Assembly: GCF_025961225.1 (NCBI RefSeq)
Contig: NZ_JAOQNG010000001.1
Location: 2,282,501-2,346,500 of the forward strand
From: Azospirillum canadense
GTDB taxonomy: Bacteria > Pseudomonadota > Alphaproteobacteria > Azospirillales > Azospirillaceae
DNA length: 64,000 nucleotides
Direction of reading: 5' to 3'
Both the position numbers and the translations under genes were made by a program. A model generated the notes under the pieces. The model had not been told where the DNA came from. It was given only the letters and a program-made list of their open reading frames with translations, and did not search any database. Shown here piece after piece: positions 25,383 through 34,821 of this stretch (position 1 is its first letter; each line of letters opens with the position of its first letter).

Positions 25383-26369
25383 ATGATCGTGGTCACCGGT
25401 GGGGCCGGTTTCATCGGCTCGAACCTCGTGGCGGCCCTGGCCGCGCGCGGCATCACCAACGTCGCGGTGATCGACCGCTTCGGCACCGACGAGAAGTGGC
25501 AGAACCTCGCCAAGCGCGAGGTGGCGACCCTCGTCCCGCCCGAAAACGCGCTGGCGTTCCTTGACCAGTTCGCGGCCGAGATCGACGTGGTCTTCCACCT
25601 CGGCGCCATCTCCGCGACCACCGAACGCGACGTGGACAAGATCGTCGCCAACAACGTCGCTCTGACGCTCGACCTCTGGCGCTGGTGCTCTTGGCGCGGC
25701 GCTCGGCTGATCTACGCCTCCTCCGCTGCGACCTACGGCGACGGCTCGGCCGGCTTCGACGACGACGGCTCAAGCGAGGCCCTCGCGAAGCTCCGCCCGC
25801 TGAACGCCTACGGCTGGTCCAAGCACCTGGTCGATCGCCGCGTCGCCCGCGTGGTGGCCGACGCGGACATCGTCCCGCCGCAATGGGCCGGCCTGAAATT
25901 CTTCAACGTCTACGGCCCCAACGAGCAGCACAAGGACGACATGATGAGCGTCGTCGCCAAGCTGTTCCCCAAGCTCCAGGCCGGCGAACCGGCGCGCCTG
26001 TTCAAGTCGCACCGCCCGGAGTTCGAGGACGGCGGGCAGCTGCGCGACTTCATCCATGTGGACGACTGCGTCGCGGTGATGCTGTGGCTGTACGACAACC
26101 CGCAGGTCAACGGCCTGTTCAACGTCGGCACCGGCAAAGCCCGCAGCTTCAAGGACCTGGCGCTCGCCACCTTCGCCGCCATGGGGCTGGAGCCGCGCGT
26201 CGAGTATTTCGACATGCCGGAGCATCTGCGCGGCAAGTATCAGTATTTCACCGAGGCCAAGACCGAACGCCTGCGCGCCGCCGGCTTCACCCAGCCCTTC
26301 ACGGAGCTGGAGGACGGCGTGCGCCGCTACGTTCAGGACTTCTTGTCCCAGCCCGACCCCTACCGCTGA
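25383..26369 (+). CDS. hldD: ADP-L-glycero-D-manno-heptose 6-epimerase
   Basis: Makes ADP-L-glycero-D-manno-heptose for the lipopolysaccharide inner core. The 328-residue extended SDR protein has the NAD(P) motif TGGAGFIGSN, the active-site NAYGWSKHLVD (Tyr-x3-Lys), and the HldD-type FFNVYGPNEQHKDDMMSVV and YFDMPEHLRGKYQYFTEA. ATG 25383 follows AAGGA. It precedes lgt by 68 bp on the same strand, though the two are functionally distinct. Confidence 0.93.
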   Translation: MIVVTGGAGFIGSNLVAALAARGITNVAVIDRFGTDEKWQNLAKREVATLVPPENALAFLDQFAAEIDVVFHLGAISATTERDVDKIVANNVALTLDLWRWCSWRGARLIYASSAATYGDGSAGFDDDGSSEALAKLRPLNAYGWSKHLVDRRVARVVADADIVPPQWAGLKFFNVYGPNEQHKDDMMSVVAKLFPKLQAGEPARLFKSHRPEFEDGGQLRDFIHVDDCVAVMLWLYDNPQVNGLFNVGTGKARSFKDLALATFAAMGLEPRVEYFDMPEHLRGKYQYFTEAKTERLRAAGFTQPFTELEDGVRRYVQDFLSQPDPYR

Positions 26370-26437
26370 CGCTGCCCCACCCCTTCCCCGCTCCCGCGTG
26401 GGAGGGAGAACACAACAACAAGAGGCATTCGCCGCGC

Positions 26438-27244
26438 ATGCTCGCCCTCGCCTTTCCCGCCATCGACCCGGTCGCCGTGGAATTCGGGCCGATCGTCATC
26501 CGCTGGTACGCGCTGGCCTATCTGGCGGGCTTCGTGCTGGGCTGGCGCTACTGCCTGCATCTGGCGCGCACCAACCCCGGCCGCCCCTCGCCGGAAGACT
26601 TCGACGACTTCCTGACCTGGGCGGTCGTCGGCGTGATCCTGGGCGGGCGCACCGGCTACGTGCTGTTCTACAACCTGCCCTTCTACCTGGAAAACCCGCT
26701 GGACGCGCTGAAGGTCTGGCACGGCGGCATGTCCTTCCACGGCGGGTTGATGGGCGTCGTCGTGGCGATCCTGCTGTTCTCGTGGAAGCGGGGCATTTCC
26801 GCGCTGGCCTTCGGCGACCTGATCGCGGCGGCGGCCCCGATCGGCCTGTTCTTCGGCCGCATCGCCAACTTCATCAACGGCGAGCTGTACGGCCGCGCGG
26901 CACCCGACGTGCCGTGGGCGATCGTCTTTCCGCGCGACCCGCTCCAGCTGCCGCGCCACCCCAGCCAGCTCTATGAATCCTTCCTGGAGGGCGCCGTGCT
27001 CTTCACCGTGCTCTTCATCGCCGTGCGGATGCCGGCGGTGCGGCAGCGGCCGGGCATGGCGGCGGGCATCTTCTTCATCGGCTACGGCCTGTCGCGCATC
27101 ATCGCGGAATTCTTCCGCGAGCCCGACGCCCAGCTGGGCTTCCTGTTCGCCGGGGCCACCATGGGGCAGCTGCTGTCCCTGCCGATGGTCCTGTTCGGCG
27201 TAGCGCTGGCCCTCTACGCCGCCCGCCGCCCGGCCGTTGCTTGA
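26438..27244 (+). CDS. lgt: Prolipoprotein diacylglyceryl transferase
   Basis: An inner-membrane enzyme that moves diacylglycerol from phosphatidylglycerol to the lipobox Cys of prolipoproteins. The 268-residue protein has about seven membrane helices and the family motifs HGGMSFHGGLMG and GRIANFINGELYGR. ATG 26438 has AGAGG upstream. It heads an lgt, midA, pgeF series on the plus strand that recurs in alphaproteobacteria; a hairpin repeat lies between lgt and midA here. Confidence 0.95.
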   Translation: MLALAFPAIDPVAVEFGPIVIRWYALAYLAGFVLGWRYCLHLARTNPGRPSPEDFDDFLTWAVVGVILGGRTGYVLFYNLPFYLENPLDALKVWHGGMSFHGGLMGVVVAILLFSWKRGISALAFGDLIAAAAPIGLFFGRIANFINGELYGRAAPDVPWAIVFPRDPLQLPRHPSQLYESFLEGAVLFTVLFIAVRMPAVRQRPGMAAGIFFIGYGLSRIIAEFFREPDAQLGFLFAGATMGQLLSLPMVLFGVALALYAARRPAVA

Positions 27245-27255
27245 GTTCTGCTTTT

Positions 27256-27375
27256 TTCACCACAAAGGCACTAAGACACAAAGAACGTCACGAAGGATCA
27301 TCGGCTCACACTCGCGCCGTTTCATGCCAAGCGCTCCTTTGTGAAATTCTTTGTGTCCTTTGTGTCTTTGTGGTG
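27256..27375. repeat. Imperfect long hairpin repeat (CACAAAG variant), copy 2
   Basis: Left arm 27256-27285 and right arm 27347-27375 pair over most of their length (CACCACAAAG with CTTTGTGGTG; ACACAAAGAA with TTCTTTGTGT), with a loop of about 60 bases. It is a diverged member of the family at 7725 and 38469 and lies between lgt and midA on the same strand, so it may trim or pause rather than fully end transcription. Confidence 0.75.
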
Positions 27376-27417
27376 TTCCCCTTTGACCCGACCGGACCAA
27401 CCGGGACCGCGACCGCC

Positions 27418-28533
27418 ATGACCGACACCCCCGACAGCCTCGCCCAGCACCTCGCGCGCCGCATCCTGCTCGGCGGGCCGCTGTCGGTCGCCGCCTTCAT
27501 GGCGGAGGCGCTGGGCCACCCGCGCTTCGGCTACTACATGCGCCAGGACCCGTTCGGCGTGTCGGGCGACTTCACCACCGCGCCCGAGATCAGCCAGATG
27601 TTCGGGGAGCTGGTCGGGCTGTGGTGCGTCGACACCTGGGCGCGCCTCGGCGGGCCTGCCCCCTTCCACCTCGTCGAACTCGGCCCCGGCCGCGGCACGC
27701 TGATGCAGGACGCGTTGCGCGCCGCCGCCCTCGTCCCCGCCTTCGGCCAAGCCGCCCAGGTCCACCTCGTCGAGACCAGCCCCACCCTGCGCGACCGCCA
27801 GCGCCAAACGCTCAAAGACCGGTCCGTCACCTGGCACGACCGCCTCGACGACGTTCCCGAGGGCCCAACCCTGATCATCGCCAACGAGTTCTTCGACGCC
27901 TTGCCGATCCGCCAGGTCCAAAAGACCAACCACGGCTGGTTCGAGCGGCTGGTCGACCTCGACCCCGAATCCCCTCCCGAGTCCCCCCGCTTCCGCTTCG
28001 TGCTGGAGGCCTTCGGCAGCTCCGGCGCCCGGTTGGTGCCGGACCGCTTGCGCGACGCGCCGGAAGGCAGCGTGGTGGAGGTCTCCCCGGCCTCGCAGGC
28101 CGTCGCCCGCCTGATCGGGGAACGGCTAGCCACCCAGCCCGGCGCCGCCATCGCCATCGACTACGGCTACAGCCACGGTCCTGCGGTCGGCGACACGCTC
28201 CAGGCCCTGCGCCGGCACGCCTACGCGCCCGTGCTGGAAACCCCCGGGGAGGCCGACCTGACCGCGCATGTGGACTTCGCCGCCATCGCCGCCGCCGGGC
28301 GGGAAGGCGGCGCGGAGAGCTTCGGCCCGGTGGACCAAGGCGACTGGCTGGTCCGCCTCGGCATCCACCCCAGGGCCGCCGCGCTGAAGCGCAGCGCCAC
28401 GCCGAAGCAGGCCGCCGACATTGATTCGTCACTCAACCGCTTGATCTGCCAAGATCAAATGGGCACCCTGTTCAAGGTCCTCGCGCTCGCCACCCCCGGA
28501 CTGGGGGCTCCGGCCGGATTCGAGGTCCCATAA
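27418..28533 (+). CDS. MidA/NDUFAF7-like SAM-dependent methyltransferase
   Basis: A 371-residue class I methyltransferase of the MidA family. Mitochondrial relatives methylate an Arg in complex I subunit NDUFS2. Visible motifs: GYYMRQDPFGVSGDFTTAPE, SAM-binding VELGPGRGTLMQD, and IANEFFDALPIRQ. ATG 27418 lacks a strong ribosome site. It lies between lgt and pgeF. Any role in complex I assembly is inferred from the eukaryotic family. Confidence 0.9.
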   Translation: MTDTPDSLAQHLARRILLGGPLSVAAFMAEALGHPRFGYYMRQDPFGVSGDFTTAPEISQMFGELVGLWCVDTWARLGGPAPFHLVELGPGRGTLMQDALRAAALVPAFGQAAQVHLVETSPTLRDRQRQTLKDRSVTWHDRLDDVPEGPTLIIANEFFDALPIRQVQKTNHGWFERLVDLDPESPPESPRFRFVLEAFGSSGARLVPDRLRDAPEGSVVEVSPASQAVARLIGERLATQPGAAIAIDYGYSHGPAVGDTLQALRRHAYAPVLETPGEADLTAHVDFAAIAAAGREGGAESFGPVDQGDWLVRLGIHPRAAALKRSATPKQAADIDSSLNRLICQDQMGTLFKVLALATPGLGAPAGFEVP

Positions 28534-28565
28534 CAACGAGACCGGCACAGCAAAGGGACGGGTCT

Positions 28566-29333
28566 GTGATCACGCTTGGCGCGCTGAACGACATCACCCA
28601 CATCCGACACGCCTTCTTCACCCGCACGGGCGGGGTTTCCACAGGGCTCTACGCATCGCTCAACGTCGGGTTCGGCTCTGGCGACGCGCCGGCCGCGGTG
28701 GCGGAGAACCGCGCCCGCGCCGCCGCCCGGCTGGACGTGACGCCGGACCGGCTCGTCACCTGCTACCAGGTGCACAGCCCGACCTGCGTCGTCGTCACCG
28801 AGCCGTGGCGGCCGGAGAACGCGCCCAAGGCCGACGCCATGGCGACGAACCGGCCGGGCATCGCGCTCGGCATCCTGTCGGCCGACTGCGCCCCGGTGCT
28901 GTTCGCCGACGAGAAGGCCCGGGTGATCGGCGCCGCCCATTCCGGCTGGAAGGGCGCCCGCGGGGGCGTTCTGGAGGCGACCGTAGCGCGCATGGTGGAG
29001 TTGGGCGCCAAGCCCGGCCGCATCGTAGCATGCATCGGCCCCTGCATCGCCCAGCGCTCCTACGAGGTCGGGCCGGAATTCCCCGGCCCCTTCCTGGAGG
29101 AGGACGCGCGCAACCGCGACTATTTCGCCCCCGCGCGCAAGCCCGGCCATTTCCTGTTCGACCTCGTCGGCTACGTCGCGCGCCGACTGGGCGACGCCGG
29201 GGTCGAGGTGATCCAGCGCTGCCCCAACGACACGGTGGTGGAGGAGGACCGCTTCTTCAGCTACCGCCGCTCCTGCCTGCGCGGCGAGGCGGATTACGGC
29301 CGCGGCCTGTCGGCCATCGTCCTCCAGGGCTGA
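28566..29333 (+). CDS. pgeF: Peptidoglycan editing factor PgeF (laccase-domain, YfiH family)
   Basis: A 255-residue protein of the YfiH group. In E. coli it removes wrongly incorporated L-Ser from UDP-MurNAc peptides. Metal-site residues are present in CYQVHSPTC, LSADCAPVLF and GAAHSGWKGA. It starts with GTG 28566, with AAAGGGACGGG upstream. It follows midA by 32 bp on the same strand, as in many alphaproteobacteria. Confidence 0.9.
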   Translation: MITLGALNDITHIRHAFFTRTGGVSTGLYASLNVGFGSGDAPAAVAENRARAAARLDVTPDRLVTCYQVHSPTCVVVTEPWRPENAPKADAMATNRPGIALGILSADCAPVLFADEKARVIGAAHSGWKGARGGVLEATVARMVELGAKPGRIVACIGPCIAQRSYEVGPEFPGPFLEEDARNRDYFAPARKPGHFLFDLVGYVARRLGDAGVEVIQRCPNDTVVEEDRFFSYRRSCLRGEADYGRGLSAIVLQG

Positions 29334-29434
29334 TCCTTTTGGGCGAGTGGGGCTGGGCGAGTCGGGGTGGCACCGCCGCCGCCCCGCTCTCATCAGTACG
29401 GGTCACTGCCAGTTCGGATGACTGATTGATTGCC

Positions 29435-29457
29435 ATCTTACCTATATCGGGTAAGAT
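29435..29457. promoter_or_regulatory. Dyad ATCTTACC-N7-GGTAAGAT upstream of hemerythrin gene
   Basis: A perfect 8-bp dyad with a 7-base AT-rich spacer lies 40 bp before the hemerythrin ATG, in a 163-bp gap. Its position suits an operator. It does not match the FNR-type half site TTGAT. The regulator is unknown. Confidence 0.45.
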
Positions 29458-29496
29458 CGATCTCCTGCGTGAACACGTTTCGCAAAGGGGGCCGGG

Positions 29497-29916
29497 ATGC
29501 AGCTCGACTGGCGCGACGAAATGGTTCTCGACAACGGGGGCCTCGACACCGACCACCGGCTCCAGCACGAACTGATCCGCCAGTTCGTCGACCTGCCCGG
29601 CGAGGACGCCAAGCGCGACCACGCCCTGGCCCTGCTGGAAGAGCTGCGCAACGTGTCGTCCCGCCATTTCCTGCGGGAGGAGCGCATCCAGGCCTCCATC
29701 CGCTACCCGCAGATTGAGGAGCACCGGGCGCAGCACCGTCGGCTGGCCACTTTGCTCGACGAGATCATCGACCAGGTGGAGGCGCGCGAATCGGTCTTCA
29801 CCTACGCCTACACCAAGAGCAAGGCCGACGAGCTGCTGCAATTCTGGTTCTTCGACCATTTCGCGAAGGCCGACATGCGCCTGAAACCGCACCTTGCCAA
29901 ATTCGCCGTACGGTGA
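29497..29916 (+). CDS. Bacteriohemerythrin
   Basis: A 139-residue non-haem di-iron protein of the hemerythrin fold; binds O2 or senses O2 or NO. Ligand motifs: DTDHRLQHELI (first His), SRHFLREERIQ (H-x3-E), IEEHRAQHRRL (H-x3-H) and WFFDHFAKADMRL (H-x4-D). It is a single-domain protein. In motile alphaproteobacteria such proteins may supply or report oxygen. ATG 29497 is preceded by AAAGGGGG. An upstream dyad may control it. Confidence 0.92.
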   Translation: MQLDWRDEMVLDNGGLDTDHRLQHELIRQFVDLPGEDAKRDHALALLEELRNVSSRHFLREERIQASIRYPQIEEHRAQHRRLATLLDEIIDQVEARESVFTYAYTKSKADELLQFWFFDHFAKADMRLKPHLAKFAVR

Positions 29917-30094
29917 CGCTTGCGCCATGCGGAACGCGCAAGGCCGGGCTTCTGCGACCTCTTGGACGGTCCGTCATGGAACGTTTACATAGGCACGCCC
30001 CTTTGTTATGGTCCGCCGCGTTTTCAAGGGGCGACGTCGGGCCATACCCGCCGCGCGCCCTGAAACCTTTTCCCTGCAGAGAGAGCCGACTGCG

Positions 30095-31030
<936 letters not shown>

Positions 31031-31056
31031 AGCACTCGGCTTTTCGAACGAAGATG

Positions 31057-31086
31057 AACGGAGCGGCCTCGGCTGCTCCGTTTTCG
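31057..31086 (+). terminator. Intrinsic terminator of prs
   Basis: ACGGAGC, a loop region with further pairing, GCTCCGT, then TTTTCGTTT. Confidence 0.8.
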
Positions 31087-31135
31087 TTTGCGGGTGCGTC
31101 CATACCATCCCCACCGGGCAAACGACACTCCACGC

Positions 31136-31206
31136 TTGACGCCGGTCCCCGCATGGCTTAATCACCGCGCCCACGCGTCAGCACCCCTGGAGGCTGGCGC
31201 TTTTTT
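31136..31206 (+). promoter_or_regulatory. rplY promoter and 5' hairpin with T-run
   Basis: A promoter-like TTGACG (31136-31141) with TTAATC 16 bases on (31158-31163) would start transcription near 31170. The RNA would begin almost at once with a terminator-like hairpin: GCGTCAGC (31175-31182) pairs with GCTGGCGC (31193-31200), then T6. The rplY ribosome site AAGGAG (31213-31218) follows. This could be an attenuator or a stabilising 5' structure. Confidence 0.5.
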
Positions 31207-31225
31207 CCGTTCAAGGAGCATTCCT

Positions 31226-31834
31226 ATGACTCAGATCGTTCCGCTCAGCGCCGAAACGCGCGACCGGGCCGGCAAGGGGACCGCCCGCCAGACCCGTCGT
31301 GATGGCCGCATTCCGGCCGTGATCTACGGTGACAAGCAGGCCCCCGTTATGATTTCGCTGGAGAAGTTCACGTTCACGCGTGTGCTGCACCAGCCGGGCT
31401 TCTTCACGCACCTGTTCGACATCACGGTCGACGGCGCCACCCACCGCGTCCTGCCGCGCGACGTGCAGTTCCACCCGGTGACCGACGTCCCGCTGCACGT
31501 GGACTTCCTGCGCGTGTCGGCCGACACCCGCACCCACGTCCAGGTTCCGATCGAGTTCGTCGACCAGGACAAGTCCCCGGGCCTGAAGCGCGGCGGCGTG
31601 CTGAACGTCGTCCGCCACGAGCTGGACGTGACCGTCGCCGCCGGCAACATCCCGGAGCACATCACGATCTCCTGCGAGGGCTTCGATGTCGGCGATTCGA
31701 TCCACATCTCCGCCGTAAAGCTGCCGGAGGGTGTGGCCTCGACGATCACCGACCGCGATTTCACGATCGCCACCATCGTCGCTCCGTCGGGCCTGAAGTC
31801 CGAGGGCGCCGAGGGCGAGGCCGCCGCTTCCTAA
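31226..31834 (+). CDS. rplY: Ribosomal protein bL25 (Ctc/TL5 type)
   Basis: Binds 5S rRNA in the large subunit. The 202-residue protein has the N-terminal L25 domain (RQTRRDGRIPAVIYGDKQAP, VLHQPGFFTHLFDI) and the longer C-terminal TL5 beta domain (VQVPIEFVDQDKSPGLKRGG, then VGDSIHISAVKLPEG), with an acidic Ala-rich tail. The long form is usual in alphaproteobacteria and is often co-located with pth, as here. AAGGAG precedes ATG 31226. Confidence 0.95.
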   Translation: MTQIVPLSAETRDRAGKGTARQTRRDGRIPAVIYGDKQAPVMISLEKFTFTRVLHQPGFFTHLFDITVDGATHRVLPRDVQFHPVTDVPLHVDFLRVSADTRTHVQVPIEFVDQDKSPGLKRGGVLNVVRHELDVTVAAGNIPEHITISCEGFDVGDSIHISAVKLPEGVASTITDRDFTIATIVAPSGLKSEGAEGEAAAS

Positions 31835-31858
31835 TACGGGAATCGGCACCGGTTACGG

Positions 31859-31886
31859 CAGGGGGCTTCGGCCCCCTGTTTCGTTT
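31859..31886 (+). terminator. Intrinsic terminator after rplY
   Basis: CAGGGGGC, TTCG tetraloop, GCCCCCTG, then TTTCGTTT. It lies 21 bp before the pth start, so it may act as a partial terminator between rplY and pth. Confidence 0.8.
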
Positions 31887-31906
31887 CTACGTTAAGGAGT
31901 TTCGCC

Positions 31907-32482
31907 ATGCTGCTGCTGGTGGGATTGGGCAACCCCGGCGCCGAATACGCGCGCAACCGGCACAACATCGGCTTCATGGCGGTCGAGGAGATCGCGCGCC
32001 GCCACGGCTTCAGCCCCTGGCGCAAGCGCTTCCAGGGCCAGACCGCGGACGGCACGGTGGCCGGCGACAAAGTTATGGCGCTGGAGCCGCTGACCTTCAT
32101 GAACGTGTCCGGCCAGTCGGTCGTCGCGGCCCTGCAGTTCTTCAAGCTGAAGCCCGAGAACGTCGTCGTCATCCACGACGAGCTTGACCTTCCCCCCGGC
32201 AAGATCCGCGTGAAAAAGGGCGGCGGCCACGGTGGGCACAACGGCCTGCGCTCCATCGACAGCCACATCGGCAAGGAATACTGGCGCATCCGGCTCGGCA
32301 TCGGCCATCCCGGCAACAAGGACATGGTCAGCGGCTACGTTCTGCACGACTTCGCCAAGGCCGACCAGGCCTGGCTCGACCCGCTGATCGACGCCGTCGC
32401 CGACAGCTTCCCCCTGATCGTGAAGGGCGAGGCCGAAAAGTTCATGACCAAGGTGGCTCTGGCCACTGGCCCGGCGAAGTAG
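31907..32482 (+). CDS. pth: Peptidyl-tRNA hydrolase
   Basis: Recycles peptidyl-tRNA released by stalled ribosomes. The 191-residue protein has [18 protein letters not shown] (catalytic His), [33 protein letters not shown] and [12 protein letters not shown] 31907 follows TTAAGGAG. It belongs to the rplY, pth, ychF series typical of this group. Confidence 0.96.
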   Translation: MLLLVGLGNPGAEYARNRHNIGFMAVEEIARRHGFSPWRKRFQGQTADGTVAGDKVMALEPLTFMNVSGQSVVAALQFFKLKPENVVVIHDELDLPPGKIRVKKGGGHGGHNGLRSIDSHIGKEYWRIRLGIGHPGNKDMVSGYVLHDFAKADQAWLDPLIDAVADSFPLIVKGEAEKFMTKVALATGPAK

Positions 32483-32576
32483 CGGGTCACCCCTCCCCCA
32501 CTTCCCGTTTGCGCTTTCGTCCCCCACGTAGGATAAAGCGCCCCAATTCCTGACTTTTCCGACGGCGAGCACCCCC

Positions 32577-33677
32577 ATGGGCTTCAACTGCGGCATCGTC
32601 GGCCTGCCGAACGTCGGCAAGTCGACCCTGTTCAACGCGCTGACCGCCACCCAGGCGGCCGAGGCGGCCAACTTCCCCTTCTGCACCAAGGAGCCGAACG
32701 TCGGCCGCGTCGGCGTGCCCGACCCGCGGCTGGACAAGCTGGCGGCCATTGCCAAGTCGCAGAAGATCATTCCGACCCAGCTGGAGTTCGTGGACATCGC
32801 CGGCCTGATCCGCGGCGCGTCCAAGGGTGAGGGCCTCGGCAACCAGTTCCTCGCCAACATCCGCGAGGTGGACGCCATCGTCCACGTGCTCCGCTGCTTC
32901 GAGGACGACGACGTCACCCACGTGGAAGGCAACGTCGATCCCCTGCGCGACGCCGAGGTGGTCGAGACCGAGCTGATGCTCGCCGACATGGAGAGCCTGG
33001 AACGCCAGCTCACCAGCCTCCAGAAGAAGGCCAAGGGCGGCGACAAGGACAGCAAGATCAAGGCCGACCTGATGGAGCGCTCCCTGAAGGTTCTTCAGGA
33101 CGGCAAGCCGGCCCGTGTCGTCGAGGTCAGCGAGGAGGAGAAGCCGGTCTTCAAGCAGTTCATGCTGCTGACCGCCAAGCCCGTCCTCTACGTCTGCAAC
33201 GTGGAGGAGGCCTCGGCCGCCACCGGCAACAGCCTGACCGCCAAGGTCGCCGAGAAGGCCAAGGCCGAGAACGCCGGCATGGTCGTCATCTCCGCCGCCA
33301 TCGAGGCGGAGGTCGCCCAGCTGTCCGACGCCGCGGAGAAAACGGAGTTCCTGGAATCCCTCGGCCTTGAGGAAACCGGCCTGAACAAACTGATCCGCGC
33401 CGGCTTCCAGTTGCTCGACCTGATCACCTTCTTCACCGTCGGCCCGAAGGAAGCCCGCGCCTGGACCGTGCGCCGCGGCGCGAAGGCCCCGGAAGCGGCC
33501 GGCGTGATCCACACCGACTTCGAACGCGGCTTCATTCGCGCCGAGACGATCGACTTCGACAGTTACACCAATCTGGGCGGCGAACAGGGCGCCAAGGACA
33601 ACGGCAAGATGCGCCAGGAAGGCAAGGAATACGTCGTCAACGACGGCGACATCTTCCATTTCCGCTTCAACGTCTGA
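32577..33677 (+). CDS. ychF: YchF (OLA1-like) P-loop ATPase
   Basis: A ribosome-associated, redox-sensitive Obg-family enzyme that prefers ATP. The 366-residue protein has G1 GLPNVGKSTLFN, G3 FVDIAGLIRGASKGEG, a NVEE motif in the G4 place (in line with ATP use), a coiled-coil insertion, and a C-terminal TGS domain ending NDGDIFHFRFNV. The ATG lies 94 bp after pth. Confidence 0.96.
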   Translation: MGFNCGIVGLPNVGKSTLFNALTATQAAEAANFPFCTKEPNVGRVGVPDPRLDKLAAIAKSQKIIPTQLEFVDIAGLIRGASKGEGLGNQFLANIREVDAIVHVLRCFEDDDVTHVEGNVDPLRDAEVVETELMLADMESLERQLTSLQKKAKGGDKDSKIKADLMERSLKVLQDGKPARVVEVSEEEKPVFKQFMLLTAKPVLYVCNVEEASAATGNSLTAKVAEKAKAENAGMVVISAAIEAEVAQLSDAAEKTEFLESLGLEETGLNKLIRAGFQLLDLITFFTVGPKEARAWTVRRGAKAPEAAGVIHTDFERGFIRAETIDFDSYTNLGGEQGAKDNGKMRQEGKEYVVNDGDIFHFRFNV

Positions 33678-33693
33678 TCCAGCCTCTTAAATC

Positions 33694-33720
33694 CCCTCCC
33701 CCGCCGTAGGTGGGGGAGGG
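33694..33720. repeat. GC-rich palindrome (CCCTCCCCC/GGGGGAGGG) after ychF
   Basis: A perfect 9-bp stem with a 9-base loop, member of the CCCTCCCC intergenic family. It probably forms the 3' end of ychF mRNA. Confidence 0.7.
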
Positions 33721-33842
33721 CTAAGGGGGGACTCGGCGCAAGGGCTTTGCAGTAGCCCAACACCCTCCCCTCCCCGTTGCCGATCCGCCTCATCCAAGCG
33801 CCGAATCACCCCGCCCCATTCTTATCACCACAGCACAGGTCG

Positions 33843-33898
33843 TTAACCCTTTCGTAACCACGGAAAAACCGCTTAACTACCCTTGAAATATGGTTAAC
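33843..33898. promoter_or_regulatory. Two near-consensus CtrA-type boxes upstream of the EAL gene
   Basis: TTAA-N7-GTAAC (33843-33858) and TTGA-N7-TTAAC (33883-33898) each differ from TTAA-N7-TTAA by one base. They lie 54-109 bp before the GTG start, in a locally AT-rich gap. CtrA control of the phosphodiesterase is an inference. Confidence 0.4.
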
Positions 33899-33951
33899 AA
33901 ACCGGGCTTCGACTGTTAAGGCCGGGGTGTTGAACTGGAGGGGGTAGGGCG

Positions 33952-34821
33952 GTGAACCAGCAGGCGTTCAGCGACACGGGCACCAAACCGGGCCTGAACC
34001 GGGTTCCGGAGCCCCCCCTGCAGCCCATCGGCGCGCCGGGGACCTTCACCGACCGCATCCGCGAAGCCATCGAGCGGAACGAGCTTCGCCTCGCCTACCA
34101 GCCGCAGGCCGACGTCGAAACCGGCCGCCTGACCGGGTTCGAGGCGCTGTCGCGCTGGCGCTTGGACGACGGCACCGTCATCCCGCCCGACGTTTTCATC
34201 CCCATGGCGGAAACCAGCGACGCCATCCATGTGCTGGGCGAATGGTCGCTGCGCCGCGCCTGCCAGGCGGCGGCGCGCTGGATGCGCGACGGCATCGCCG
34301 ATCTGCCGGTGGCGGTCAACCTGTCGGCGCGCCAGCTCGACGACCCGGGTCTGGCCCGCACGGTGCTGGGCATCCTGGCCGAAACCGGCCTGCCCGCCGC
34401 GAACCTGAAGCTGGAGCTGACCGAAACCGCCCTGTTCGAGCACAGCGACTCCTCGCGCGAGGTGCTGACGCAGCTGCGTGGCGCCGGGGTGCGGCTGGTG
34501 CTGGACGATTTCGGGACCGGCTATTCCTCGCTCTCCCTGCTCCGCCGCGTGCCGGTGGAGGCGCTGAAGATCGACAAGCACTTCACCCAGGCGATGGTGG
34601 AGGATCGCGACGCCGCGGCCATCGTGCGCGCAATCATCGACATGGCCCACGCGTTGGGCATGCAGGTGATCGCCGAGGGCGTGGAGACCAGCGACCAGCA
34701 CCTGTTCCTGCGCGCCTACCGCTGCGACCGCATCCAGGGCTACCTGCTGGCAAAGCCTCTGCCGGAAGGTGAAGTACCCGACTTTATTCAGCGGCGCGCC
34801 GCGCCGCCGACAGGCGGATGA
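33952..34821 (+). CDS. EAL-domain cyclic-di-GMP phosphodiesterase
   Basis: A 289-residue cytoplasmic protein that is almost only an EAL domain. Active-site motifs are intact: FEALSRW (EALxR), VNLSARQL, LELTET, LDDFGTGYSSL, LKIDKHF, AEGVET and QGY. It should hydrolyse c-di-GMP and so favour motility. There is no sensor domain; the first 30 residues are Pro-rich. GTG 33952 has GGAGGGGG upstream. Its 3' end overlaps the convergent Nudix gene by 38 bp. CtrA-like boxes lie upstream. Confidence 0.92.
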   Translation: MNQQAFSDTGTKPGLNRVPEPPLQPIGAPGTFTDRIREAIERNELRLAYQPQADVETGRLTGFEALSRWRLDDGTVIPPDVFIPMAETSDAIHVLGEWSLRRACQAAARWMRDGIADLPVAVNLSARQLDDPGLARTVLGILAETGLPAANLKLELTETALFEHSDSSREVLTQLRGAGVRLVLDDFGTGYSSLSLLRRVPVEALKIDKHFTQAMVEDRDAAAIVRAIIDMAHALGMQVIAEGVETSDQHLFLRAYRCDRIQGYLLAKPLPEGEVPDFIQRRAAPPTGG

